From Saccharothrix sp. HUAS TT1 (GTDB taxonomy: Bacteria > Actinomycetota > Actinomycetes > Mycobacteriales > Pseudonocardiaceae), in NCBI RefSeq assembly GCF_040744945.1, contig NZ_CP160453.1, forward strand, positions 1,798,001 to 1,862,000: a stretch of DNA of 64,000 bases, written 5' to 3'. This document shows, one piece after another, positions 41,467 through 50,514 of the stretch; the first letter of the stretch is position 1, and every line of letters starts with the position of its first letter. The notes under the pieces are model-generated. The model was not told the DNA's origin, made no database searches, and saw only the letters and a list, made by a program, of their open reading frames with translations. The translations under genes were made by a program, and so were the position numbers.

Positions 41467-43659
41467 CTACTCGGTTCGCAGACCGGTCGGGTGGATCGCC
41501 GAGCGCAACGCGGGCAGCGTGCACAGCGACACCGCGAGCACGACGACCGCCGCGGCGGCGACCGTGGTGCCGACCTCGGCCCAGTCGACCCGGAACCGGC
41601 CGGACGGCGCGACCAACCACGCCGTGCCCAGCCCGATCGGGATGGCCAGGCCGACGCCGAGCGCCGCGGGGATCGCCGACTGCCACACCGCCGACGCCGC
41701 GAGGACCTTGGGCGGCACGCCGTTGGCGGCGAGCACGGCGGTCGGCCGGCGGCGTTCGAAGACCTGGTCGACGGCCGCCGCCGCCAGCCCGATCACGGCC
41801 AGCAGGGTGAGCAGCACCGATCCGCCGATGACGCCGCTGCGCAACGACGTGAACAGCTCCACCTGCCCGGCCTCGACCCCCCGGCGCAGCGTGACGCCGC
41901 GGTCGGCCCGCCCGGTGGCGGCCAGCAGGCGGTCGCCGAACGACTCGTCCGGGTCGCCGCGCACGACCAGCTCGTGCGGCTGCGCGGCGGCCAGCACCGG
42001 GTCGGCCCCGCCGGCCACGACCAGCCCGGTCAGCCCGGTCGACTCGGGCACCGAGCCCGCCGCCAGCTCCCGGTACGGCGGCACGACCCACCGCTGCCCG
42101 TCCAGGGTCAGCGCCGTCCCCGGCTCCGGCCCGGGGCCGAGCAGGTAGGCGGAGCCGTTCACGCAGTCGTCGACGTCGAGGCGTTCGGCGATCTCCGCGC
42201 AGTCGGTGCTGGTGATGGCCGTGCCGCCGGCGAACTGCGAGCGCACCTCGCTGACCTGCCGCACCCCGCCGACCAGCGCGATCGCCTCCTCCAGCGCCCG
42301 CACCCCGGTGCGGGCGGGCAGGTCGAGCACCCAGCGGTCCGGCGTGTCCGACGGCGGCGCGGCGGTGAACTGGGCCGCGACGCCGAGCAGCACCTGGAGC
42401 GTCAGCGAACCGGTCAGCACCACGACCACGCCGGACAGCACGCGTGGCGTGCCCGCGTCGAAGCGCAGGGTGCGCAGGGCGAGCAGCGGCGCGACGCCGT
42501 CCGGTTCGAGGCGGTGCGCGACCTCGCCGACCAGCCACGGCAGCACCGCGCCGGTGCCCGCGAGGACCAGCGCGATGCCCAGCCCGAGGCCGACCGCGAG
42601 ACCGGTGTCGGCGGTGAGCTGCCAGTAGCCGCCGATCGCCGAGACGGCCACGACCAGCGCGCCGCCGACGCCGATCAGCCCGAACCGCCACCACACCCGG
42701 CGGCGCGGCAGCACGACGGCGCGGTCGAGGCCGAGCGGGCCGACGTCCTCGGTCCGCAGGGCGAGCAGGGCCGACACCACGGCGACCACCGGCACGCCGA
42801 CGGCGATCAGGGCGCCGAGGAGCGGGTCGGGCAGCAGGTCGGTGGGGAAGAAGCCGACGCCCTCGACCTCGATGAACCGGGCCAGCGGCCGGGCCGCGAA
42901 GAACAGCGCCACGCCGACGAGCAGCCCGAGCACGGCGCCGGTCAGCGTCTCGCCGCTGGCGATCCAGCGCAGCTGCGCGCGGGACGCGCCGACCAGCCGG
43001 ATCGCGGCCAGCCGCTGACCGCGACCGGTCGCGCCGAGGCGGGTGGCGACCAGGATGAAGATGCCGAGCGGCACGAGCAGCGCGGTGATCGCGGTGACCA
43101 CCAGCAGCCGGTAGATCGGCGACAGGGTGACGGGCGACCGGTCGCTGCCGAACCCGGCGGCCGGGTAGGCGCTGTCCAGGTGGGCGTCGGCCAGCCCGGC
43201 GTAGAAGATCAGCGACTTCGGCCGGGGCAGGCCGGCGTCGGCGATCACGCCGACGACCCGCTCCGGGAAGCGGGCGCGGACGGAGTCGTCGGTGCGCATC
43301 AGGTCGAGCAGTTCGGGCGAGACGACCAGCTCGCCGGGGCGGGGCAGGCGGCCGACGCCGGGCGGCGCGGGCGCGTCGTCGCCGGTGGCGGCCAGCTCCA
43401 CGCCGGTGATGAGCCGCCCCTGCCAGGACACGCTGACGTTGCGGGCCTTGAGGGTCGCGCCCTCCTCGGTCGAGTGCGGGGCAGCGGCCTGGACGCGCTG
43501 GGTCTTGGCCTCCCGGGCCGGGCCGACGGACGCGGCCAGCAGCAGCACGGTGACGCCGAGGCCCACGCCGGCGGCGGTGAGCGCCAACCTGGTCCACGAC
43601 GTCCGGCTGCCCCCGACGGCCAGCCGGATGCCGAGGACCAGGTCGGCGGCCCACCTCAT
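41467..43659 (-). CDS. FtsX-like ABC transporter permease (second copy)
   Basis: A 730-residue permease with an N-terminal membrane helix (LALTAAGVGLGVTVLLLAASV), an extracytoplasmic domain, two FtsX blocks of three to four helices (about 195-310 and 600-720) and a central helix group. Last line SLCTLPALRSAIHPTGLRTE is typical of these actinobacterial exporters. ATG 43659 has GGGGAG upstream. It follows the other permease after 181 bp containing a strong palindrome, so it may be transcribed separately or by read-through. Confidence 0.9.
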   Translation of the reverse strand: MRWAADLVLGIRLAVGGSRTSWTRLALTAAGVGLGVTVLLLAASVGPAREAKTQRVQAAAPHSTEEGATLKARNVSVSWQGRLITGVELAATGDDAPAPPGVGRLPRPGELVVSPELLDLMRTDDSVRARFPERVVGVIADAGLPRPKSLIFYAGLADAHLDSAYPAAGFGSDRSPVTLSPIYRLLVVTAITALLVPLGIFILVATRLGATGRGQRLAAIRLVGASRAQLRWIASGETLTGAVLGLLVGVALFFAARPLARFIEVEGVGFFPTDLLPDPLLGALIAVGVPVVAVVSALLALRTEDVGPLGLDRAVVLPRRRVWWRFGLIGVGGALVVAVSAIGGYWQLTADTGLAVGLGLGIALVLAGTGAVLPWLVGEVAHRLEPDGVAPLLALRTLRFDAGTPRVLSGVVVVLTGSLTLQVLLGVAAQFTAAPPSDTPDRWVLDLPARTGVRALEEAIALVGGVRQVSEVRSQFAGGTAITSTDCAEIAERLDVDDCVNGSAYLLGPGPEPGTALTLDGQRWVVPPYRELAAGSVPESTGLTGLVVAGGADPVLAAAQPHELVVRGDPDESFGDRLLAATGRADRGVTLRRGVEAGQVELFTSLRSGVIGGSVLLTLLAVIGLAAAAVDQVFERRRPTAVLAANGVPPKVLAASAVWQSAIPAALGVGLAIPIGLGTAWLVAPSGRFRVDWAEVGTTVAAAAVVVLAVSLCTLPALRSAIHPTGLRTE

Positions 43660-43822
43660 CGGAGCGCTCCCCGAGCGCCCCGGCCGTGCGGGTGGTGGCA
43701 CTGGTGCGGAAATGGGGTCACACCTCTTCAGACGCCCTGAGGGCCGGTGACGTGGCTTCGGTGGTCCGGTCCGGCGTCGCCGACCCGTGATCGGACGGCG
43801 ACGCCGGCGCCGCGGTGGGACG

Positions 43823-43838
43823 GCGACGCCGGCGTCGC
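43823..43838. terminator. Palindrome between the two permease genes
   Basis: GCGACGCC-GGCGTCGC, perfect 16 bp, 2 bp past the stop of the upstream permease at 43841. A related GACGCCGG copy lies at about 43800-43808. Likely a partial terminator within the locus. Confidence 0.5.
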
Positions 43839-43840
43839 GG

Positions 43841-46138
43841 CTACTCGGAACGCAGGCCGAGCGCGCCCGTCGCCCGTCGCAGGGACGGCAGCGACAGGGC
43901 GGTCACCACGACGACCATCAGGGCCGCCGCGCCGCTGAGCACCGCGATGCCCTGCCAGTCCAGCACGATCGACTCGGAGATGATCCGCAGCAGCAGGGCC
44001 GCCAGCGCGGTGCCGACGGCCAGCGCCACCACGAGCGCCAGGAGCAGCGGAACCGCGTTCTGCCACAGCAGCGACCGGCTCAGCGCGCCGCGCGGCACAC
44101 CGCTCGCCGCGAGCACCGCGAACGGCCGCCTGCGCTCGCGGACCTGTTCCAGCGCCAGCACCAGCAGGCTCGCGCCGGCCAGCAGCAGCGTGATGAGCGA
44201 GCCCGCCATGAGCGCCTGGCGGATGCTCTGGAACTCCTTGGCCCGCTCGGAGAGGTCGATCGCGCCGTAGTAGTACGTGTAGGTGCGCCAGGTCATCGGC
44301 GCCACCGCGTTGCGGACGTGCTCGGTGATGTCCGGCACGCCCCGGTCGACCTCCACCAGCACCGAGGCGTGGTCCGGCTGGACCGGCAGGTCCCGCACCA
44401 CCGACGGCGTCACCAGCAGGCCGGGTCGCGAGCCCGGTGACGAGTCGGCGGCGCCGAGCGCGGTGAACCCGGGAACCGTCCACTTGAGACTCGGCTCCTC
44501 GTCGGACTGGTTCGCGAACACCACGACCTGCTGACCCGGTCGCAGATCCTTCGCCTCGCCGCCCTGCGCGGGGTCGGGCGCGACGTAGAACGAGTCGCCG
44601 TCCTGGCAGCTCGGCAGCGCCACCCGCGTCCGCAGCGCGTCGCAGTCGCCGATCGTCGCCGAGTGGTACTCCTGCGGGCCGACCATGAACGACAGGCTCC
44701 GCGTCGAGTGCACCCCCTCCACGCCGGGAGTCCGCGCCAGCAGGCCCATGGTGCGCTCGGTCGCCTCGGGCGACGCGTCCTGCACGCTGATCATGACCCG
44801 GTCCCGGTCGACCTCCGACGTCGGCCGGTCCATGACCTGGCTCGCCGCGCTGGCCATCACCGACTGCAGCGCGATCCCGCCCGCCAGCACCACGGCCACG
44901 CCACCGACCACGCGGGCGGCGGTGCCGCTCTCCAGCTGGAGCCTGCGGATCGCCAGCTGCCACGACGGCGGGCCGCCGCGCAGCCGGCCGACCGACCGCT
45001 CCACCACCCACGGCAGCAGCACCGGGATGCCGAGCAGCAGCAGGATGATCCCGCCGATGACGACCTCGTCCGACCCGCGGACCTCGTCACCGCCGAACGC
45101 GCCCGCCTGGGTCAGCAGGGCCGCCCCGCCGAGCACGATCGGCACCATCCGCCACCACAGCACCCGCCGCACCGGCTTGGTCCGGCGCACCACGCCCAGC
45201 GGCTCGACCACCGTGCGCCGCATCGCGACCAGCGACGTCAGCACCGCCAGGACCGGCACCAGCACGACGATCACCACGGCCAGCGGCGGCGACGGCGTCA
45301 GGTCGGCGGCGAACACGCTGAGCCGCAGGAGCTGGACCTCCTCCACGAACAGCCGGGCGACGAAGAACACCGCCCCGCCGACGGCCAGCCCGACGAACGC
45401 GCCGAGCAGCGCCTCGCCCGCGGCGATCCGCCGCACCCGCTGCGCGCCCGCGCCGACCAGCCGCAGCGCCGCCAGCCTGCGGTCCCGCTCGGCGCCCGCC
45501 AGCCTCGTGCTGATGCCGACGAACACCAGCACCGGGAACAGCAGCGCGACCACGCCGACGATGATCAGCAGCGACAGCAGCGGGTCGATCGAGCGGTCCT
45601 GCACCGCGCCACCGAACCCGATGACCACGTCGCCGCTCTCGCCGCGCACGGAGGCGTCGCCGGCGTAGAACTGCAGGTCGTTCGGCGCGTTCTGACCGGC
45701 CCGGGTGATGGCGCCGACCACCTCCTGCGGGAACCGGGCCCGCAGCAGCTCGCCCTCCGGCGACGCCAGCAGCTCCGCCAGCGCGGGCGAGAGGAAGATC
45801 TCGCCGTCGCCGGGCACCCTCGACAGGCCCGGCGGCACCGGCGGGTTCACCCCGGTGGGGTTGACGAAGTAGCCGGAGACCGTGTGGCCGCGGTAGTCCG
45901 AGGTCCAGTCGATCCGGTGCAGCGCGTTGTCGGAGTCCCGGTCGCCCAGCACCGGCTGGCCGGCGGCCTGCCGCTCAGCGCGCTCGGACAGCACCGTCGG
46001 CATCGAGGACGCGGCCAGCAGCACGGCCACCCCGATGCCGATGCCCGCGCCGGTCAGCGCGAGCCGGACCCACGAGGTGCGACCGCCGCCGATCGCCAGC
46101 CGGACGCCGAGGGCGAGGTCGGAGAACCACCGCGTCAC
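43841..46138 (-). CDS. FtsX-like ABC transporter permease
   Basis: A 765-residue paralogue of the next permease, same layout: N-terminal helix (LALTGAGIGIGVAVLLAAS), extracytoplasmic domain, FtsX blocks near 215-330 and 640-750, ending SLPSLRRATGALGLRSE. GTG 46138 overlaps the ATPase stop (GTGA), so it is the direct partner of that ATPase. Substrate unknown; relatives export lipids, peptides or drugs, or work in stress sensing. Confidence 0.92.
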   Translation of the reverse strand: MTRWFSDLALGVRLAIGGGRTSWVRLALTGAGIGIGVAVLLAASSMPTVLSERAERQAAGQPVLGDRDSDNALHRIDWTSDYRGHTVSGYFVNPTGVNPPVPPGLSRVPGDGEIFLSPALAELLASPEGELLRARFPQEVVGAITRAGQNAPNDLQFYAGDASVRGESGDVVIGFGGAVQDRSIDPLLSLLIIVGVVALLFPVLVFVGISTRLAGAERDRRLAALRLVGAGAQRVRRIAAGEALLGAFVGLAVGGAVFFVARLFVEEVQLLRLSVFAADLTPSPPLAVVIVVLVPVLAVLTSLVAMRRTVVEPLGVVRRTKPVRRVLWWRMVPIVLGGAALLTQAGAFGGDEVRGSDEVVIGGIILLLLGIPVLLPWVVERSVGRLRGGPPSWQLAIRRLQLESGTAARVVGGVAVVLAGGIALQSVMASAASQVMDRPTSEVDRDRVMISVQDASPEATERTMGLLARTPGVEGVHSTRSLSFMVGPQEYHSATIGDCDALRTRVALPSCQDGDSFYVAPDPAQGGEAKDLRPGQQVVVFANQSDEEPSLKWTVPGFTALGAADSSPGSRPGLLVTPSVVRDLPVQPDHASVLVEVDRGVPDITEHVRNAVAPMTWRTYTYYYGAIDLSERAKEFQSIRQALMAGSLITLLLAGASLLVLALEQVRERRRPFAVLAASGVPRGALSRSLLWQNAVPLLLALVVALAVGTALAALLLRIISESIVLDWQGIAVLSGAAALMVVVVTALSLPSLRRATGALGLRSE

Positions 46139-46830
46139 GTGACCGGCTCCATCTCGCGGGACCGGCCGTCGCGGACCACGACCTCGCGGTCGGAGTAGGC
46201 GGCCACCCGCGCCTCGTGCGTCACCAGCACCACGGCCGCGTTGGTCTCCTTCGCCGCGGTGACCAGCAGCTGCATCACCCGCTCGCCGTTGAGCGAGTCC
46301 AGCGCGCCCGTCGGCTCGTCGGCGAACACCACCCGCGGCCCGGTGACCAGGGCGCGGGCCACGGCGACCCGCTGGCCCTGGCCGCCGGAGGTCTCGCCGG
46401 GCCGCTTGTCCGCGACGTCGGCCACCTCCAGCCGCTCCAGCCACTCGCGGGCGCGGGACTCGGCGGCCTTGCGCTTGACCGAGCCCAGGCGCAGCGGCAG
46501 GGCGACGTTCTCCAGGCAGCTCAGCTCGGGCACCAGCTGGCCGAACTGGAACACGAACCCGAAGTCGGTGCGCCGCAGCTCGCTGCGCGGGCCGTCGCCC
46601 ATCGCGCTCAGCTCGACGTCCCGGTAGCGCACGGCGCCCCGGTCCGGCGTGAGGATGCCCGCCAGGCAGTGCAGCAGGGTGGACTTGCCGGAGCCGGACG
46701 GCCCCATCACGGCCACCACCTCGCCCGCGCGCACGGCCAGGCCCGCGCCGTCCAGGGCGGGCGTCGGGCCGAACGACTTGTGCAGGTCGACGGCCTCCAG
46801 CAGGGGCCGGGCCGGTTGCTGGTCGTTCAT
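46135..46830 (-). CDS. ABC transporter ATPase (MacB/LolD type)
   Basis: A 231-residue ATPase with Walker A (GPSGSGKST, about 40), a Q-loop (FVFQFGQL), signature TSGGQGQRVAVARAL (Thr in place of the usual Leu), Walker B (VVFADEPTGALDS) and the switch His (LVTHEARVA). ATG 46830 overlaps the PadR stop (ATGA). Powers the FtsX-like permeases. Confidence 0.95.
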   Translation of the reverse strand: MNDQQPARPLLEAVDLHKSFGPTPALDGAGLAVRAGEVVAVMGPSGSGKSTLLHCLAGILTPDRGAVRYRDVELSAMGDGPRSELRRTDFGFVFQFGQLVPELSCLENVALPLRLGSVKRKAAESRAREWLERLEVADVADKRPGETSGGQGQRVAVARALVTGPRVVFADEPTGALDSLNGERVMQLLVTAAKETNAAVVLVTHEARVAAYSDREVVVRDGRSREMEPVT

Positions 46831-47351
46831 CGGGTCACCGCCGTCTTCAGCTGGCCGAGGCGCGCGGCGGTGAGCTCCAGCCAGCGCAGGTCGGCTTCGA
46901 GGTGGAACAGGGCGTGGTCGCAGATGAGCTGGTCGGCGAGGTCGCCACCGGCCTTGCGCTTGGTCAGCTCGCGCATCGTGGCCAGGTGGGCGGCGCGCTG
47001 GACGTCCAGCACGTCGTCGGCGCTGCGACCGGACAGCAGGGCCAGCACGACCTTCGCGTAGAGGGTGTTCTGCAGGTAGGGCTCCGGCTTCTCCGCCGTG
47101 CCCAGCCACCCCTCCACGTCCGTCACGCCCGCGTCGGTGATCGCGTAGCGCTTGCGCTCCGGGCCGTCGCCCGCCTCCACGCCCGCCTCCTCCACGAGGC
47201 CGTTGCGGAGCAGGCGCGAGAGCGTGGTGTAGACCTGCCCGTAGTGCAGCGGCCGGTCGTGGCCGAAGCGCTCGTCGTAGGCCCTCTTGAGGTCGTAACC
47301 GTGCCGTGGACCTCTTTCGAGCAGGCCCAGCAGGGTGTGTCCGATCGACAT
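46827..47351 (-). CDS. PadR-family regulator
   Basis: A 174-residue protein with a PadR winged helix (MSIGHTLLGLLERGPRHGYDLKRAYDERFG, HYGQVYTTLSRLLRNGLVE, KRYAITDAG) and C-terminal dimerisation helices. First gene of the exporter operon and its likely repressor. ATG 47351; TATAC/GTATA repeats at 47361-47382 are just upstream, so it probably regulates itself and the ABC genes in response to the exported compound. Confidence 0.94.
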   Translation of the reverse strand: MSIGHTLLGLLERGPRHGYDLKRAYDERFGHDRPLHYGQVYTTLSRLLRNGLVEEAGVEAGDGPERKRYAITDAGVTDVEGWLGTAEKPEPYLQNTLYAKVVLALLSGRSADDVLDVQRAAHLATMRELTKRKAGGDLADQLICDHALFHLEADLRWLELTAARLGQLKTAVTR

Positions 47352-47360
47352 GCGAGCGAC

Positions 47361-47382
47361 TATACACACGAGGTATACACAC
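47361..47382. promoter_or_regulatory. Putative PadR operator
   Basis: Direct copies of TATACACAC at 47361-47369 and 47374-47382, and an inverted TATAC(N7)GTATA at 47361-47377, 10 bp before the PadR start. TATAC-containing dyads are typical of PadR sites. Confidence 0.65.
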
Positions 47383-47503
47383 AGTTCATAGACCGATCGG
47401 GCTAGCGCGGGCACTCGTCCGAACGGGCAGGTGGGCTAACCGGTCACGACGGATTGACGGTTACTTCGCCACATCGCGACCCTCCGACGCCTACAGTGGA
47501 GGG

Positions 47504-48043
47504 GTGACTGGTCTGGCGGCCGGCTGGGACCACGCGGCTTTCACGCAGGGTCGAGCCGGCGATGCGGAACACGATGTGGAGCTGCTGCTCGCTTTCCTGA
47601 ACACCCGAGACCTCGAACTCGGCACGGACGTCCTGGACAGCGCCGCCGCCTGGCGCGCGTGGGTGACCGAGCGCGGCCTAGGCCGGGCGGGTGACCCGGA
47701 AGAGGTCCGCGCCGCCCGCGCGTCGCTGCGGGCCTCGCTGGGTGAACGGCACGACGGACCCGATCCCACCCCCGCCGCGGCGGGCCTGGTCCGCGTCGAC
47801 CTCAGCCACGGCGTGCCGACGATGTCCAGCACCGACGCGCTCGGCGCGGTGCTCGGCGCGGCGGCCCGGCTGGCGGTGCTCGGGTCGTGGGAGCGGTTCA
47901 AGATCTGCCAGGCGGACGACTGCCGCTGGGCCTTCTTCGACCGCTCGCGCAACCGCTCGCGCACCTGGTGCTCGATGCAGACGTGCGGCAACCGGGAGAA
48001 GGCGCGCAACTGGCGGGAGCGCCGCGCCCTCAGCGTGTCCTGA
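47504..48043 (+). CDS. CGNR zinc-finger (ABATE-type) regulator
   Basis: A 179-residue protein with the stress-sensing-like N-terminal ABATE domain and a C-terminal CGNR zinc finger: CQADDCRWAFFDRSRNRSRTWC, then CGNREKARNWRERR, with four zinc Cys/His-type positions as Cys. Known: probable DNA-binding regulators of actinobacteria. GTG 47504 may be leaderless, with TACAGT at 47494-47499 as a possible -10. Confidence 0.9.
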   Translation: MTGLAAGWDHAAFTQGRAGDAEHDVELLLAFLNTRDLELGTDVLDSAAAWRAWVTERGLGRAGDPEEVRAARASLRASLGERHDGPDPTPAAAGLVRVDLSHGVPTMSSTDALGAVLGAAARLAVLGSWERFKICQADDCRWAFFDRSRNRSRTWCSMQTCGNREKARNWRERRALSVS

Positions 48044-48055
48044 GCGCCGCCCGGC

Positions 48056-49312
48056 TCAGGTCAGCACCTGGCCGACGGTGTAGATCACCAGGCCCGCGAG
48101 CGCGCCCACCACCGTGCCGTTGATGCGGATGAACTGCAGGTCGCGGCCGACCTGCAGCTCGATCTTGCGCGAGGTCTCCTCGGCGTCCCAGCGCTCGACG
48201 GTGTCGGTGATCAGCGTGGTGATCTCGTCGCGGTAGTTGGTCACCACGTACCCCGCCGCGCCCTCCAGCCACCCGTCGACCTTCGCGCGCATCGACTCGT
48301 CCTCGACCAGCCGCCTGCCGAACGACACCAGCCCCTCGCGGACCCGCCTGCGCAGCTCCGACGACGGGTCCTCGGCCGCGTCGAGCAGCATCTTCTTCGC
48401 CGTGCCCCACGCCGACCCGATGAGCCGCTGCACGTCCGGGTGCGTCACGATCTGCTGCTTGACCTGGTCGGCCCGCTGCATGGTCGCCGGGTCGGTGCGC
48501 AGGTCCTCGGAGAACTCGATCAGGAACTGGTCCACCGCCAGCCGCATCGGGTGGTTGCCGTCGGTCTTGACCGCCCACGCGAAGTTCAGCAGCTCGTTGT
48601 AGACCTTGTCGCCGAGCATCGAGTCCACGAACTTCGGCGACCACGACGGCGCGCGGTCCGACACCACGCCCATCACCCGCTCGTAGTTGTCCCGCACCCA
48701 GTCGTAGGCCCGGTCGCACATCAGGTCGACGAGCTTGTGGTGCGCGCCGTCGGTGAGCACCTGCCCGAGCAGCTTGCCCAGCGGCGGGCCCCACGGCTGG
48801 TCCACCAGCCGCCGCACGATCGCCTGCTCGACCACGGCCTGCACGTCGTCGTCCCGCAGCACGGTGACCGCGCCCTTGACCACGTTGGCCACCTCGGACG
48901 TCACCCGCTCGGCGTGCTCCGGCTCGGAGACCCACTCGCCGAGCCGCCGCCCGATGCCGGCCCGGCGCAGCTTGTCCCGCACCACCGCCTCGGACAGGAA
49001 GTTCGTCCCGACGAACGACCCGAGCGCGTCGCCGAAGGTGTCCTTGCGGGTCGGGATGATCGCCGTGTGCGGGATCGGCAGGCCCAGCGGCCTGCGGAAC
49101 AGCGCGGTCACGGCGAACCAGTCGGCGATCGCGCCGACCATGCCCGCCTCGGCCGCCGCGCGGACGTACCCGACCCACGCCGGGCCGCCGTCCTCGAACA
49201 GCAGCGCGATGACGAAGATCAGGGTCGCGGCCAGGAAGAAGCCGGTCGCCACGAGCTTCATCCGGCGCAGGCCCTGGCGCTTGAGCTGGTCAGCGGGGGT
49301 CAGTTGCTCCAC
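48056..49312 (-). CDS. DUF445 membrane protein
   Basis: A 418-residue protein with an N-terminal membrane helix (MKLVATGFFLAATLIFVIALLF, about 18-40), the family block VGYVRAAAEAGMVGAIADWFAVTALFRRPLGLPIPHTAIIPTRKD (about 50-95), a long helical middle and a C-terminal helix (INGTVVGALAGLVIYTVGQVL). Function unknown for the family. GTG 49312 is chosen because the following sequence matches related starts; GTG 49351 is possible. It is divergent from the aminotransferase gene. Confidence 0.85.
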   Translation of the reverse strand: MEQLTPADQLKRQGLRRMKLVATGFFLAATLIFVIALLFEDGGPAWVGYVRAAAEAGMVGAIADWFAVTALFRRPLGLPIPHTAIIPTRKDTFGDALGSFVGTNFLSEAVVRDKLRRAGIGRRLGEWVSEPEHAERVTSEVANVVKGAVTVLRDDDVQAVVEQAIVRRLVDQPWGPPLGKLLGQVLTDGAHHKLVDLMCDRAYDWVRDNYERVMGVVSDRAPSWSPKFVDSMLGDKVYNELLNFAWAVKTDGNHPMRLAVDQFLIEFSEDLRTDPATMQRADQVKQQIVTHPDVQRLIGSAWGTAKKMLLDAAEDPSSELRRRVREGLVSFGRRLVEDESMRAKVDGWLEGAAGYVVTNYRDEITTLITDTVERWDAEETSRKIELQVGRDLQFIRINGTVVGALAGLVIYTVGQVLT

Positions 49313-49368
49313 GTGGCCATTGTCCGTGAAGAATCGGAGTCGTGCGGGCACCAGCGCTAGTACCCAGG

Positions 49369-50514
49369 ATGAGGCCGTTCACCTCGACGATCTTCGCGGA
49401 GATGACCGCGTTGGCCACCCGGACGGGGGCGGTCAACCTCGGCCAGGGCTTCCCGGACACCGACGGCCCGCCCGGGATGCTGGAGGTCGCCAAGGCGGCC
49501 ATCGACGGCGGCCTCAACCAGTACCCGCCCGGCCCGGGCACGCCGGAGCTGCGCCAGGCGATCAGCGAGCACCGCGCGCGCTACGGCACGCACTACAACC
49601 CCGACACCGAGGTCCTGGTCACGGTCGGCGCCACCGAGGCCATCGCGGCGGCCCTGCTGGCCCTGGTCGAGCCCGGTGACGAGGTCGTGCTCATCGAGCC
49701 CTACTACGACTCGTACGCCGCGTCGGTGGCGCTGGCCGGCGCGACCCGGCGGACCGTGGGGCTGGTCGAGGAGCCGGGCACCGGGCGGCTCGGGCTGGAC
49801 GTCGACGCGCTGCGCGCCGCCTTCGGGTCGCGGACCAGGGCGCTGCTGCTCAACTCGCCGCACAACCCGACCGGCACGGTGCTCACCCGCGACGAGCTGG
49901 CCGCCGTCGCCGCCCTGTGCGTCGAGCACGACGTCCTGGCGATCACCGACGAGGTGTACGAGCACCTGGTGTTCGACGGCCTGGAGCACGTGCCGCTGGC
50001 GACGTTCCCCGGCATGGCCGAGCGGACCGTCACGATCTCCGGCGCGGGCAAGTCGTTCAACTGCACGGGCTGGAAGATCGGCTGGGCGTGCGGCCCGGCC
50101 GAGCTGGTCGGCGCGGTGCGCGCGGCCAAGCAGTTCCTGACCTTCGTCGGCGGCGCGCCGTTCCAGCCCGCCGTGGCGCACGCGCTGCGCGACGAGCAGG
50201 AGTGGGTGGCCGGCCTGCGCGCGTCGCTGCAGGACAAGCGCTCGCGGCTGGCCGACGGGCTGGCCGACGCGGGCTTCGCGGTGCGGCCGAGCGAGGGCAC
50301 CTACTTCATCACCGCGGACGTCCGCCCGCTCGGCTTCACCGACGGCCTCCAGCTGTGCCGGGAGCTGCCCGAGCGGATCGGCGTGGCCGGGGTGCCGGTG
50401 CAGGTGTTCACCGACCACCCCGACCGGTGGCGGCACCTGGTGCGGTTCGCGTTCTGCAAGCGCGACGAGGTGCTGGACGAGGCGATCCACCGGCTGCGCC
50501 GGCTAAGCGTCTGA
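49369..50514 (+). CDS. PLP-dependent class I aminotransferase
   Basis: A 381-residue enzyme with NLGQGFPDTDGPP, LNQYPPGPGTPELRQAI, NSPHNPTG and the PLP lysine in ISGAGKSFNCTGWKIGW. It resembles methionine/kynurenine-oxoglutarate aminotransferases and DapC-type succinyl-diaminopimelate aminotransferases; the substrate cannot be settled from sequence alone. ATG 49369 follows TAGTAC by about 6 nt, suggesting a leaderless transcript. It overlaps the NACHT gene by 12 bp at the 3' ends. Confidence 0.92.
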   Translation: MRPFTSTIFAEMTALATRTGAVNLGQGFPDTDGPPGMLEVAKAAIDGGLNQYPPGPGTPELRQAISEHRARYGTHYNPDTEVLVTVGATEAIAAALLALVEPGDEVVLIEPYYDSYAASVALAGATRRTVGLVEEPGTGRLGLDVDALRAAFGSRTRALLLNSPHNPTGTVLTRDELAAVAALCVEHDVLAITDEVYEHLVFDGLEHVPLATFPGMAERTVTISGAGKSFNCTGWKIGWACGPAELVGAVRAAKQFLTFVGGAPFQPAVAHALRDEQEWVAGLRASLQDKRSRLADGLADAGFAVRPSEGTYFITADVRPLGFTDGLQLCRELPERIGVAGVPVQVFTDHPDRWRHLVRFAFCKRDEVLDEAIHRLRRLSV

